The notes under the pieces: model-generated
The model's input: the letters and a program-made list of their open reading frames with translations, nothing else
The model's database searches: none
Told to the model about the DNA's origin: nothing
DNA from: Symsagittifera roscoffensis
Lineage: Eukaryota > Xenacoelomorpha > Acoela > Convolutidae
Direction: 5' to 3'
Length of the DNA: 64,000 bases
Assembly: GCF_963678635.1 (NCBI RefSeq)
Contig: NC_087065.1
Span: 58,430,754-58,494,753 of the forward strand
Shown: one piece after another, positions 40,661 to 51,832 of the stretch
Layout of the letters: each line of letters begins with the position of its first letter
How positions within the stretch are numbered: position 1 is the first letter of the stretch
Translations under genes and position numbers: made by a program

Positions 40661-41555
40661 AAAGATAAGTCTGAACAGATTGTATTCTAGGGGTAGAGCT
40701 GCGTACGGTTCTGTGCGAAACTTGAGTAAAGCAAGCGGATTGTCAAAAAAGAAAGTAGAACAGTTTTTACAAACCAAGACATCGTATACAAAATTTGGTC
40801 CCCCAATCAGACGTTTTCGAAGGCTTCAAGCATTTTCAAAAAATATAAATGAAATTTGGTGTATGGATTTGGCATTTGTGGACAAACTAGCTCGTCAAAA
40901 CAAGGGAGTCAAATATTTATTGGTTGCTGTTGATGTTTTTTCGCGATTTGTCAGAGTTCAAACAATGAAAACTAAATATGCCAAAGACACTTTGCAAGCT
41001 TTCAAAAAAATGATTTCTCGAAAAAACACTCTTAAAAAGCTTTGGGTTGATAAAGGAACGGAATATGGAGGAATTTTCAAAAAATTTTGCAAGGAAAAAA
41101 GCATTGAAGTTTACTCAACCATGAGTGAAACAAAAGCTGCATTTGTAGAGAGAGCCATTCAATCATTAAAACACATTATTTACCGCTACATAGAAGATCA
41201 TGGTGAAAAATTCATTAACAAGTTGCCGCAATTTGTGTCTACAATGAATTGTCGCATCAATAGATCTATTGGGAAATCACCTAGAGATGTCAAGAATACT
41301 GATTTCCTCTCAATTTTGTACAATAAACCTCTAACAAGGTATAAGAAACTAAAATTCAAAGTTGGAGACAGAGTGAGAATTTCAAAGAATGATATTCCGT
41401 ACCGAAAAGGATATAAACCACAATTTACAGATGAAATTTTTGAAATTTCGGCAGTCTCTACAAAAAAGCCTCCAACATACATCATCAAAGATCTCGAAAA
41501 AGAGGAAATTCTTGGAAAATTTTATGAAAAAGAGCTTAGAAAATGTTCTGATTAA
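40614..41555 (+). CDS. Retroviral-type (DDE) integrase, 313 aa
   Basis: Inserts the linear element into host DNA. ATG at 40614 is used; a TTG 15 bases earlier is ignored. Helical N-terminal region (residues ~10-60, LSKASGLSKKKVEQFLQ), then the RNase H-fold core with Asp85 (WCMDLAFVD), Asp146 (WVDKGTEYGG) and Glu179 (AAFVERAIQSLK), a D-x32-E spacing. The C-terminal part (FKVGDRVRISKND ... YIIKDLEKEEILGKFYEKEL) is an SH3-like barrel, with no chromodomain. All catalytic residues are present and the frame is intact, so of the core enzymes the integrase and ATPase look undamaged. Confidence 0.95.
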   Translation: MPKRKTEELGSLSKSEKISLNRLYSRGRAAYGSVRNLSKASGLSKKKVEQFLQTKTSYTKFGPPIRRFRRLQAFSKNINEIWCMDLAFVDKLARQNKGVKYLLVAVDVFSRFVRVQTMKTKYAKDTLQAFKKMISRKNTLKKLWVDKGTEYGGIFKKFCKEKSIEVYSTMSETKAAFVERAIQSLKHIIYRYIEDHGEKFINKLPQFVSTMNCRINRSIGKSPRDVKNTDFLSILYNKPLTRYKKLKFKVGDRVRISKNDIPYRKGYKPQFTDEIFEISAVSTKKPPTYIIKDLEKEEILGKFYEKELRKCSD

Positions 41556-41597
41556 AGGTAAATCATTTTTAAACTAAATTTTTACCGATCAGTTGTC

Positions 41598-42425
41598 ATG
41601 GATTCTTTCACTATTGAGTTGGTTTCCAACGCTTCTTTTAATTGTTATCCGAATAATAGTCTTAGTTCTTTTACAAATTTTCTACCTGAACAATTACATT
41701 TGAAAGGAGAATGGGAGGTTGCTATTTCAGAAATATCATACCCTTCTTTGTACCAAAATGTTAAAGAGGGAAAGTTTACATTCGTAGATGGAAGAGAAAG
41801 TTCTGAGGAGAAAAGAAAGATTGTACCGATGAACATTGAACCAGGATTGTATCCAAGTATTGTTGATATAGTTGTAGCCATGAACAACAAAATTCGAGAA
41901 CGTCTAGGAGCTGAAGTTTTTGAATATAACGGAATCTATGTATCAGTAGATAAAATTACACAAAAAGTTGCTGTTCATTTACCTGAGAGTCAATCAGTGT
42001 TTATAATTCAGAGTGCTGATTTGAGCCACATTTTTGGTTGTGATTTAGAACAAAATCAAACAGGGGTTATAATGAAAGGAAAAGGTCCACATTATCCTCA
42101 GTATTCTTACGACATTATAAGAATACATTCCCTAATGATATACAGTGATATTATAGAATATAACATAGTTGGTGATACAAAAACTCCCTTATTGCGTTGT
42201 ATTCCATTTATCTCCAAAGTGAAGAGTGGAGATATAATTTCTACAGGACAGTACATGAATTATCAATCCTTTACAAATTTACAGTTTAAAAAGCTGTTGA
42301 AAAATTCTTTCCATAGTATCAAGATAGAACTAAGAGATAGTACAGGCGAAAAAATTCCTTTTGTGTCCGTAGGAATCACTCGAGTTGTTCTCTTGTTCCG
42401 CAAGATTTCGAATAATCATTTTTGA
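41598..42425 (+). CDS. Minor capsid protein (penton-like single jelly roll), 275 aa
   Basis: Forms the vertex of the predicted icosahedral particle. It opens MDSFTIELVSNASFNCYPNN with FTNFLPEQLHLKGEWEVAIS, the conserved start of Polinton minor capsid proteins, followed by alternating strand-rich segments and a C-terminal strand (GITRVVLLFRK). The frame is intact. It lies 42 bp after the integrase stop and 17 bp before the basic core-protein gene, consistent with one transcription unit. Confidence 0.9.
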   Translation: MDSFTIELVSNASFNCYPNNSLSSFTNFLPEQLHLKGEWEVAISEISYPSLYQNVKEGKFTFVDGRESSEEKRKIVPMNIEPGLYPSIVDIVVAMNNKIRERLGAEVFEYNGIYVSVDKITQKVAVHLPESQSVFIIQSADLSHIFGCDLEQNQTGVIMKGKGPHYPQYSYDIIRIHSLMIYSDIIEYNIVGDTKTPLLRCIPFISKVKSGDIISTGQYMNYQSFTNLQFKKLLKNSFHSIKIELRDSTGEKIPFVSVGITRVVLLFRKISNNHF

Positions 42426-42442
42426 TTTAAACTTCATACGAA

Positions 42443-42817
42443 ATGGTTGCTCAAAAATCAGCTGATTTCTCTATTTTTCGAGGACATGCAAGACAGCGTG
42501 GAAGAGGTTTTGGAGCTCTTGCGCAAACTCTTGGGAGAACTGCAATCCCCTTTATTAAAAAATATATAGTCCCAGCTGCAAAAAGAATTGGGGCAGATTT
42601 GTTTGAAATCGCTGCTCCAGAGATTGGGGAAGTTGTTAGTGGACGTAAAAAACTCAAAACATTTGCAAAAGATGTGGGAACAAAAACAGTTCGAAAACAA
42701 TTGGGAGGTGGAAAAAAGAAATCTAAGCGTAAAACAGCTAGAACCAGATCCATTTCTCGAAAAGCCAGATCGAAAAACAGTCGGTCTCGCAAAGACATTT
42801 TTGACAATATAAAATGA
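42443..42817 (+). CDS. Basic virion protein, pVI/core-like, 124 aa
   Basis: After a Gly/Arg-rich start (RGHARQRGRGFGALAQTLG) comes an amphipathic helix (AIPFIKKYIVPAAKRIGADL) and a long Lys/Arg/Ser tail (GGGKKKSKRKTARTRSIS). Composition and position between minor and major capsid genes suggest the counterpart of adenovirus protein VI or a core DNA-binding protein. The stop overlaps the major capsid start (ATGA, 42814-42817). Confidence 0.75.
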   Translation: MVAQKSADFSIFRGHARQRGRGFGALAQTLGRTAIPFIKKYIVPAAKRIGADLFEIAAPEIGEVVSGRKKLKTFAKDVGTKTVRKQLGGGKKKSKRKTARTRSISRKARSKNSRSRKDIFDNIK

Positions 42818-44132
42818 GTGTAAACCAAAGCCATTTTCGGTACGGGACTTTTACAAATTCTTCATTGGAGATTTTTGATAAAGTCCCAGTTTTGGAAACA
42901 ATTATGTCATCTTACACACAAGAAGTATTCCACAGTACTTCTCTGGATGAAAGCAGTATTGAGTTTGAATTTGAAACGGATCGTAACCTCTACTTGGATA
43001 TGCGTGATACCCATCTTAGCTTAAAGCTTCAACTATTTAAAGGAAGATTGTTTGATGCTTTCAAAAAAAAAAAGCAGAACATAAAGCAAAATCGGAGGAA
43101 GATTCAGATGAGGAACCACAAACTTACTTAACTTATGTAAACAATCTACTACATTCTCTATTCTCCAATTGTGAAGTTTATTTCAACAATACAATGGTTT
43201 ACAATGCCAATGGATTATATCCTCATAAGGCACAGATATCGAACGAATTCAACTCGTCAGCAGTGAGTAATAAAGGAATTCTTGCTTGTCATGGATACAG
43301 TTTTGAAGAAAATCCTGATGCATTTGATATGTATCCATTCACTGATAGAGCAAATTCCTTGGGAACAGGGATAACTTTTTCACTCTATGGAAGGCTCGCC
43401 ATTGATTTGTTTACTTGCGAAAAACTGTTGCTACCAAACACCAAAGTTCGAATTAAACTTATTCGAGCTAGACCTAATTTTTACATGTTATCTGATAATC
43501 CAAATGTCAGTCTGAAAATAGTTGATTGTTCATTGTTTACTAGAAAAATTTTAGTTGCTGAACCTAATCATCAATACTTGCAATGGAATCTGGAAAGAGA
43601 ACCTGCTCAATACAATTACATGGAAACTATAGCAAGAACCTTTATCATTTCATCTCGTCAAAACCAGTTTATTCAGGAAAATGTTTTCAATAATGCCCCA
43701 ATTAGAAAGATAGCTGTTGCAATGAATACAAATTCGGCTGTTGCGGGATCTTTTCATGAAAATCCTTTCAATTATCAACAATTTCATTTGAGAGAGCTTA
43801 GAATTATTCGGGGTGGAAGAGCAATTATTTCATTAGATACAACTTCTCCTTGTCGACCCTATGTTACAACAATGAAAGCAATGCAGTTTAACGAAGATTT
43901 TCCAGCTCTTCCTATGGAAGATTTTCAAAATCACTATATTCTAGTTTTCGACTTGACTTCACTACAGGATGCCGCTGAACACTTGCATTATCCAGAACTT
44001 AGTGGAGAAAGCTTGAGATTAGAAATGTTTTTTCAGTTTCCCTTGGAGCAAGTAACGGAAGTGATAGTCTTGGGAGAAAGACTATCAAATGTTCAAATTG
44101 ACAAATTCGGAACAGTCGCTAAAAATGTTTAG
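42814..44132 (+). pseudogene. Major capsid protein (double jelly roll), frameshifted
   Basis: The N-terminal ~85 residues are in the frame starting at ATG 42814. The rest continues in another frame that is open from just after an 11-A run (43063-43073) to TAG 44130-44132; an internal ATG at 43194 is not the true start. The spacing is one base short of a common frame, so one A is missing or was miscalled. Typical features of the family are seen: a charged linker near the shift, strand-rich blocks, and a C-terminus ending near VLGERLSNVQIDKFG. It would build the hexagonal capsomers. There is no second copy in the window for comparison. Confidence 0.88.
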
Positions 44133-44483
44133 TTTTTTTGAGTTTTCAGGTTCCTATAAAAATATTGTAGCTTTTTTGGGACTTTTCATTGTGATTATCT
44201 CTGTACTATATATTTTGTTTTTCTTCAGACCTAAATCTCCAGAAATAGCAGCTAATGAATGCTGTTTAATTGAAAACCCAAGACATTTCTTCAACCTGGA
44301 CTGTGAATCAGTGTTCAACAAATTTTGTCCAGTTCACAAGTTTTGTGTATGGGACTTTGTTGATTCAATACCTAAATGCGAGTAAGTCAATAACTTTAGG
44401 ATTTTCCATCCTAAATTACAATATCATACTTTCTATTTCTTTGTTTTAGATGTAAATCAGCTAACATTTGCGAAAATGGATAA
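44125..44483 (+). CDS. Spliced Cys-rich membrane protein
   Basis: The ATG at 44125 overlaps the major capsid stop (ATGTTTAG); an upstream in-frame ATG at 44089 lies within the capsid gene. A membrane segment at about residues 13-34 (VAFLGLFIVIISVLYILFFF) precedes a Cys-rich domain (CC, C, C, C, C). Unspliced, it stops at 44385. Removing a consensus intron (44382-44449) extends the Cys-rich domain by two more Cys to a TAA at 44481-44483, which overlaps the protease ATG (44476). That overlap repeats the packing of the other genes. An exposed disulfide-bonded domain on a virion membrane or host membrane is possible. Confidence 0.7.
44382..44449 (+). other. Predicted 68-bp intron in the Cys-rich membrane protein gene
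   Basis: Donor GTAAGTCAAT at 44382 and acceptor TTTCTTTGTTTTAG ending at 44449. Splicing keeps the frame and continues the Cys-rich pattern. Size matches the 72-bp intron predicted before polB. Confidence 0.7.
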
Positions 44484-44873
44484 TTTTTCACTTCTGCAAA
44501 TTATTGAAAGAATTCCTGAACTCAGGTTCAAGTACATGGGATCTTACCCCTCTGATAAAGTACCTCAACTAACAAAATACTCTTTTGCAATTGTTAACTC
44601 AGCTCCAAGCAATGATAGAGGGGAGCACTGGATCATGATGGCTCGATTGGATAAAACTTACTATTTTGCTGATTCTTTGGGTCGGAAAAGAACAACTTAT
44701 TCCTTTCTAACAAAAAGTATCGGCGAATGGTTCCTCGAAAGCTACAAAAAACTGATATTTTGTGTGGATTTTACGCAATTTATTCAGCATTTCTTCTTTT
44801 TAAATTCTACCAGACAAACTTGAATAATATTCATGATGTGCATGTTTTGAATTTTATAAGTAATTTTATGTAA
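44476..44873 (+). pseudogene. Adenain-like cysteine protease, frameshifted
   Basis: The virion-maturation protease of Polintons. In the first frame, residues up to ~80 include catalytic His51 (GEHWIMM) and Asp66 (FADSLG). After an A5 run (44712-44716) the homologous sequence is in another frame, with the catalytic Cys codon at 44763-44765 (Cys-Gly-Phe-Tyr context) and a natural end at TAA 44871-44873. The first frame instead ends at 44821-44823 without the Cys. One missing A explains the shift. It ends ~17 bp before the TIR. Confidence 0.85.
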
Positions 44874-44889
44874 ATTTGTAGTTTTTTCA

Positions 44890-45440
44890 TTTGTAAGTGT
44901 AAATTATGGCAGTAAGTTTACTATACGATGCAGTGATTTATATAATTTCTTTGTAATTTAAACTTTTTTTTTCTCAAAAAACTTGATTTTTTTCGAAGTC
45001 TTTGTAGGTTCAAAATAGATTCAGATAGGTAGAAAGTAAAAGTATCGAATAAATTTTTATTAGATCAAGTTAAACAAAATCTTATCATGTTTTGATTTTT
45101 TTCGAAAAAATTTTCACAAAAATTCCAAGTTCTTACCCAAAAAACTCTTACCATCGACTTACCATATATCAAAAAACTAATTGAAAGCCCTTCATTACAC
45201 AACCTACTCGTAATTAAACTTTGATATTTAACAATTAGGTAACGGGCGCCGAAATTTTTGCGAAAAAATTAGAATTTTCCATTCAAAAACCAAAAAAATT
45301 ACGTTTTTCTTTCTCTTACCATCACACTGAAACCTTACCATCGGTATTCCCTATCTTAATACATTGTAGACTCTATACCCAATCTTAATACATAGCTGGC
45401 GGACCGGATGCTCTATTCCCTATCTTAATACATGGAGGTC
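44890..45440 (-). repeat. Polinton right TIR
   Basis: Inverted complement of 28252-28794 with scattered substitutions and small indels, so the two TIRs have diverged. It contains the inverted triple of the atgtattaagatagggaata motif near the outer end, an AATAAA (45049-45056) downstream of the protease gene, and the inward TATATAAATCACTGCAT (complement, ~44930-44945). Confidence 0.88.
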
Positions 45441-45448
45441 CGCCACCT

Positions 45449-45466
45449 CCCCCCCCCCCCCCCCCC
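45449..45466. repeat. C18 homopolymer at the Polinton/LTR junction
   Basis: Eighteen C between the TIR end and the resumed LTR. The target LTR has no such tract at this point, so it came with the insertion or is an assembly scar. Confidence 0.8.
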
Positions 45467-45488
45467 TGATCACCTCCAACATCTACTA

Positions 45489-48348
45489 CTAACTTGGTCG
45501 ATATGCGATATGCTTTTCCTCTGTCGAACTTGATCGAAATGTTCTTGCTCGGTCGAACATAGTCGAAACATAGACAACTTGAGTCGAGTCGGTCGAAACA
45601 TATCGAGCCTGGGTCGAGACTGTCGAAACGTACCATTTTTTGGTCGAGTCGGTCGAAACATAAATCGCAAACCTCGACCCGGGAAGAATTCGACTCAACA
45701 GTTTCGTTTTCTTGATTTAGGAGTGTCACTGATCCAATCGACTGATAGGTTTGTTACGTAATCAGAATTCTTTCGCCACCTGGATTTAGTTCTAATTCGC
45801 AAATATAATCTGAAAAAGAAAAAACAAATTTCAAAATTGAGAAATTAAAAATGTAGATTCAAAAATTGCTTTGAAATGGTTATTTTTCAACATGAATTCA
45901 GTCCTTTCCGAGTTTTTTTCGGAATTTATAAATACCGAAAAAACTCGGAACGGACTGAAACCCAGTTGAAAAATAACCATTTCAAAGCAATTTTTTATAA
46001 TCAGACGCTGGAGTAAAAATTTCAGAAACTGTGATAAAATTCAAAAGAGGATAAAAACTATCATTTAAGAAGCTATTGCAGCTATTGAGTTTGCTCACAA
46101 AAAAACTTCCCTTTGAAGCGGAACGCACTAACTATTGTTATTGCGAACGTATTGTAAGCAAAGTTTTAGCAAGCTCAGGATGCACGATGATTATTTTTTC
46201 ATGTCGGTTCAATACTCTTCCATGCAAGGATAATGTCTGTTCACCCGCACTCAATGAAATAAGAAAAAAAAATCGATTATATTACAATTATAATTGTACT
46301 TTTCATCAAAATTATAATTAATTATAAGCGCAAAAATTAAATGTTTAAACGACTTATAATCCATTATAATGAAAAAAAAACCTTAAAACCTTATAAAACA
46401 ACTTTCCCATTTTTCACATAAACCATTGTCTACGAAATGCATAAAAGACAAGCAGTTCAGGTGCAAGGTCGAAGACAAAATGGGCAAACAAAAGGGATTA
46501 TAAACAATTACAATCGATTATAATGGATTTTTTCTGCAAAATAAAATACTTAGAAATTCGGATATAAACAATCGATTATAATCGAATATAATGTATTATA
46601 ATTGATTATATTTGATTTCAAAAAGAGAGATTATAATCAATTATTATTTATTTAAAATCATTTTTTTTCTCAATTTTCGTAAGACTGGTACTAAAATCAT
46701 ATTATAATCGGATATTAACGCTTGAAACTGGATGCGGACAGCTTTGAGTCATATACGGCTAATGTTGTGTGTTCAGCTTTGAGGTATATGAAGTATGTTC
46801 AGGTATAACCTGGTGTCACCTCTGTCCATTTTAAAACATAACTGAACACTTCTGGTTCAAACCAAGAAATAGACTAAGGATGTGCACATATGAAATTGAA
46901 ATGGATGTATGTACGGGTAGGGCAAAACACTGAATGTTTTATGGGCCATTGTATTTTTCTCCAACAAAATTTGGCGAGAAAAAAAGATGAAAAAAGATGA
47001 AAAAAGATAGCATCTATATTTTTGATTTCAAATAGTAGGTTTAATGGATCTTGTGAACTATCCCCCCCTATTGCAAAAGGGGGGGGGGATAGTTAACAGG
47101 GTACAAAATTCGTATATGCTTAACCGTTCAATTTTTTCTTTTTAAGGGGGGGATTCGTTACAAAGGTACCATAGGGGGGAAATAGTAAACAAGATCCGGT
47201 TTAATAATTTGAGTTGTCATAATTCGATGGTAATTCGTTTTAAGCTTTCAGCGTAATATAAACATGTTTAGAGCCATAAAAGTGTCAAGGGAGCATATTT
47301 TACGTTGGTTCACTTAGGAAGCGCAAACATTCCAGATTCGATGCTTAAAACTCTTCAACGTTCGTTCAAAAATTATACTCTTAATAAACAAGAACTCAGC
47401 AAGCATACCTTTTCCTCAATTTTTCGAAAGTCGGAACAATTACAATGCATTAATAGAAAACACTTAGACTTAGAGAACTAAGCAAACTTCGATTTTGTTG
47501 ATTTAGCATAAAATTAATTTAATGTTGACAATTTGTTCTTGAGGACAAAAAGATTGTCAGATCATTTTGCCGCAGAACTTTTTTTCTGTGGCAAAATGGT
47601 CTTTTTGTCCTCTAGAACAAATTGTCAACATTAAATTAAATTCAAGCTAAATCAACAAAATCGGAGTTTGTTTGGTTCTCTAACTGTTTTTCACTAGGTT
47701 TTTAAAACAAGGTGATGTATGAAATATGAAAAAAATTTTCTTCAATAAATTTTTCCAAAATTCAAACGTAAGAGAGCCAATCAGATTTTCATGAAAATAT
47801 AGCAAACAATGTTGCATGCAAAAAGCAAACAATCGTTGCGCTCCGACTTCCGTGAAGGTTCAAGAAAAAATTCTTCTTCAAGATAACGAAAACTCTTTTT
47901 AAAAATTTCAATAATAAATGTATTCTGATTTTTCTTGTCATTTTTTAAACTTCCCCTCACGTTTTTTAAAGTGCAAAGTGATTTAATTAGCGTCTAGCAA
48001 CAGACTAAAAGTTTCAAATAAATTCTTGCAAATCAAAATAGAACAATTTCTGAGCTGGGTTGAACAGCTGCTCACGCAACAAAAAAATAGTTTATATTGC
48101 GCGTTAACTGTCCTAAAATAATGTTGCATTGCAACTTCCAACCAGTCATAATTTTACAAAAAAATAATTACAGGTAAAATATCTTTGTGAATTTACGCTC
48201 AAGGTGTCCAACACCTTTCATATCATACAAGTGACTCCATTCAGAAGTGGCTACAATAACGGAAAACAACCTAATCGCTAAATCGGAACAATAAATGTTG
48301 GAGGGATAGGGAGTCAAAGTCTACCAATTATAAGGCGCTTTCATTGCA
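45489..48348 (-). repeat. Gypsy LTR 3, right fragment (array 5' LTR)
   Basis: Resumes LTR homology at the equivalent of 3849 and runs to the same ...TTCATTGCA end as LTRs 1 and 2, after which flanking DNA (gaaagtaatac) begins. The hairpin at ~45866-46000 is better conserved here. Between ~46340 and ~47300 it differs strongly from LTR 1 and is longer, with extra TTATAATC-rich and unrelated sequence. A C-run/G-run hairpin is at ~47060-47093. A second inverted repeat surrounds ~47530-47650 (the ACAATTTGTTCTTGAGGAC words in both orientations). This is the outer LTR of the array and the oldest-looking copy. Confidence 0.75.
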
Positions 48349-51014
48349 GAAAGTAATACACACGTAGTTATATTTCTTCTTGAATTTATATTTATCGTAG
48401 AAGAATTTATATTTATCGTGTACTTAGGTCAATCTTATAACTCACTTGCTCAAAAAGGCAAATTAATAATAAAATGCTAATAAAATTGAAAAAAAAAATT
48501 CCTTGTGACTTTTTGGCAAAAAAAAAATTTAAAAAAAATTTAAATTTTTTAGAAAAAAAAAGATTTTTTTTAAATTCTTTTTTGTTTGTTCTCTGTTTTT
48601 GTTTTTGTTCATTACACTTGCGAGTGTAAGTGTTTTGTAATCGGGCACTAGACTTTTTTCCCATGAGCAACTTTTCTTACAAAAATTGAACTTGCTTGAC
48701 TATCGAACGTTAACAAGTTCCAGGTTCCTCACCGACCGGCGCGTTTGCCTTTGTACTCTAAGGTCTGGGTTTCAAAAAGGTCTGGGTTTCAATTGAGGAA
48801 ATTTTCCGTTAAAAATTGAATGGTCGGACCTTCGTTTGTCTACTCAAGTTTTGTCGGCTGAAATTTTTCTAATGCTGTAAGCAAGTATTATGGTAGTATC
48901 AATGGCAGTTTTTCTTAATTTCAAGGCGGACTTGACACTTTTAAATTATTTCAAATAAAATCAGTTTGTTTCGGCTCAACTGGTAACTGCTCAAAAACTG
49001 TCGGCTCTGTTTCCGCTTCTAAGTTTTGTTCCGTTGCTATATCAAAATTCAAATATATTGCTTGGAATGTTCGTCTAAACTTACTATTTGATAAAAATAG
49101 CTATTATAAAAAATTATGAAATTGGGATTATTTATTTTTTTAAACTTTTTTTGAGCTCTTTGGAGAAATTTTCATTTTTTTAAATACTAATCTACCAATT
49201 TTCAAAAAAGTGGTTCGATGAAACATGCGTACACACTTTTGTGACTGTATAATCGATTAGTCTCTTTTTATTTTACCTCACTGTCTACATTCTTCGAAAA
49301 AATCTATGGGGAAAAATATAGACTCATATTTTTGGATTTTTTTCTTTCGGTTCTCTCAAAAACGGCCGTACCGAATTTTAGATTTTGCCTTCAATTGGTA
49401 TAAAGTGTTGTCAAGAGCTACCCTGCATATACGAGTACCCCCAAACTGTTTTACACAAAAAATTTTGGCCCTTGAAATTGTAAAAAAAAAAATTGCATTT
49501 TTCCAAAATTTTTCTGACCTTTCTGAATAAGAACCCTGCCAAGTCAAAGATTCTGGGTTCAATGGCTTATATAGGGTAATACATTTATAATTTAGTTGCA
49601 TAAATTACTGAATGAAACTCTTACATTTCATTCTCCAAATTTATCTAAAAAGCAATGTTGGAGGGATAGGGAGTCAAAGTCTACCAATTATAAGGCGCTT
49701 TCATTGCAGAAAGTAATACACACGTAGTTATATTTCTTCTTGAATTTATATTTATCGTAGAAGAATTTATATTTATCGTGTACTTAGGTCAATCTTATAA
49801 CTCACTTGCTCAAAAAGGCAAATTAATAATAAAATGCTAATAAAATTGAAAAAAAAAAATTCCTTGTGACTTTTTGGCAAAAAAAAAATTTAAAAAAAAT
49901 TTAAATTTTTTAGAAAAAAAAAGATTTTTTTTAAATTCTTTTTTGTTTGTTCTCTGTTTTTGTTTTTGTTCATTACACTTGCGAGTGTAAGTGTTTTGTA
50001 ATCGGGCACTAGACTTTTTTCCCATGAGCAACTTTTCTTACAAAAATTGAACTTGCTTGATTATCGAACGTTAACAAGTTCCAGGTTCCTCACCGACCGG
50101 CGCGTTTGCCTTTGTACTCTAAGGTCTGGGTTTCAAAAAGGTCTGGGTTTCAATTGAGGAAATTTTCCGTTAAAAATTGAATGGTCGGACCTTCGTTTGT
50201 CTACTCAAGTTTTGTCGGCTGAAATTTTTCTAATGCTGTAAGCAAGTATTATGGTAGTATCAATGGCAGTTTTTCTTAATTTCAAGGCGGACTTGACACT
50301 TTTAAATTATTTCAAATAAAATCAGTTTGTTTCGGCTCAACTGGTAACTGCTCAAAAACTGTCGGCTCTGTTTCCGCTTCTAAGTTTTGTTCCGTTGCTA
50401 TATCAAAATTCAAATATATTGCTTGGAATGTTCGTCTAAACTTACTATTTGATAAAAATAGCTATTATAAAAAATTATGAAATTGGGATTATTTATTTTT
50501 TTAAACTTTTTTTGAGCTCTTTGGAGAAATTTTCATTTTTTTAAATACTAATCTACCAATTTTCAAAAAAGTGGTTCGATGAAACATGCGTACACACTTT
50601 TGTGACTGTATAATCGATTAGTCTCTTTTTATTTTACCTCACTGTCTACATTCTTCGAAAAAATCTATGGGGAAAAATATTGACTCATATTTTTGGATTT
50701 TTTTCTTTCGGTTCTCTCAAAAACGGCCGTACCGAATTTTAGATTTTGCCTTCAATTGGTATAAAGTGTTGTCAAGAGCTACCCTGCATATACGAGTACC
50801 CCCAAACTGTTTTACACAAAAAATTTTGGCCCTTGAAATTGTAAAAAAAAAATTGCATTTTTCCAAAATTTTTCTGACCTTTCTGAATAAGAACCCTGCC
50901 AAGTCAAAGATTCTGGGTTCAATGGCTTATATAGGGTAATACATTTATAATTTAGTTGCATAAATTACTGAATGAAACTCTTACATTTCATTCTCCAAAT
51001 TTATCTAAAAAGCC
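48294..51014. repeat. 1.36 kb direct tandem duplication (48294-49653 and 49654-51014)
   Basis: Each unit starts AATGTTGGAGGGATAGGG, so it includes the last 55 bp of the LTR, and ends ...TTATCTAAAAAGC. Differences are a few substitutions and homopolymer lengths. The duplication therefore happened after the retrotransposon inserted. The units hold A/T-rich non-coding DNA with long A and T runs; the open frames on either strand are low-complexity. Confidence 0.88.
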
Positions 51015-51832
51015 AGCAATGGCTTCAAAATATGTTTCTCGACGCTGAGAACAATTTTCATTTTTTTTCGATATCAAATGATTAATGCTGAAATAGTTTA
51101 AATTTTTAAATATGGTTTTAAGTTGGCCTCACCTAATAGTTTGTTATAACTGATTTTTCGTGAAAAAAAAACACCTCAAACCAAAGTTCTTTGTCATTTT
51201 CAGTTGTCTGATAAATATGCATTTGAGTTATATTTTTTGTGTAGTTTAATATAAATATGATCGAAATATTTGGAGCTATTTGTACAGCAAACAAATACCA
51301 ATTTCAAGTTTATTGCAAGTGCTTTGTCTCCTTGTATGTCTAAGCTTTGAGTGAAATAAACTTCAGCATATTGTCATCAGTTTTCCTTTAATTAACTATT
51401 TTTTTACGTGTTTTACATTTTCTAATTTTATAGCATTATTTTTTATAAAATATCTCGTTTAAGCTTACAATAAACTTTTCCAGTCATTCCCTTAGGAAAG
51501 GCAACTTAATTGAACTCCTTTTTCAATAGCGCAAAAATGACCGTATAAAAACCAAGCCCCCCCCCCTTATACTAGCGTAAAAACCGTAGCCATTAAAATT
51601 GCACAACGGAGAAATTATCAATCAAGTTATTGCTAAAGCATTTTTTTTACAATTCGGCGATATCATTCTTGAGAAACGATGCAAAAAAAGTTTAAAGTGA
51701 CTGAGAGTTATAAAATTGCGCCATTCGAAATTGCGGTTATTCAAAAATCTATCATAATATACTGATATAAACACTTTTAAAAATACCATTCAAAGTTGAG
51801 CGTCGAACTTCGAAAAATAAAGAAGTTTTGCA
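51015..51832. other. Non-coding flank and probable promoter of the secreted-protein gene
   Basis: No coding frame is seen. A C10 run lies at ~51550. A TATA-like gatataaacac at ~51763-51773 lies ~65 bp before the ATG at 51833. Confidence 0.4.

Larger units (their letters stand above)
28252..45440. mobile_element. Polinton/Maverick, full-length copy B (~17.2 kb)
   Basis: Flanked by ~0.54 kb inverted repeats and carrying the whole Polinton core set: protein-primed PolB, packaging ATPase, retroviral-type integrase, adenain-like protease, major and minor capsid proteins, plus accessory genes. Length is within the usual 15-20 kb. No clear target-site duplication is visible, because the left flank carries ~106 bp and the right flank ~48 bp (with an 18-C run) of sequence not in the LTR target. 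Polymerase, exonuclease-like, major capsid and protease genes are disrupted. Confidence 0.95.

Noticed and set aside
48413-48670. Lys/Phe-rich minus-strand frames at 48413 and 49837, and plus frames at 49306 and 50667
   Set aside because: They come from A and T runs, change length with homopolymer number between the two duplicate units, and show no coding constraint.
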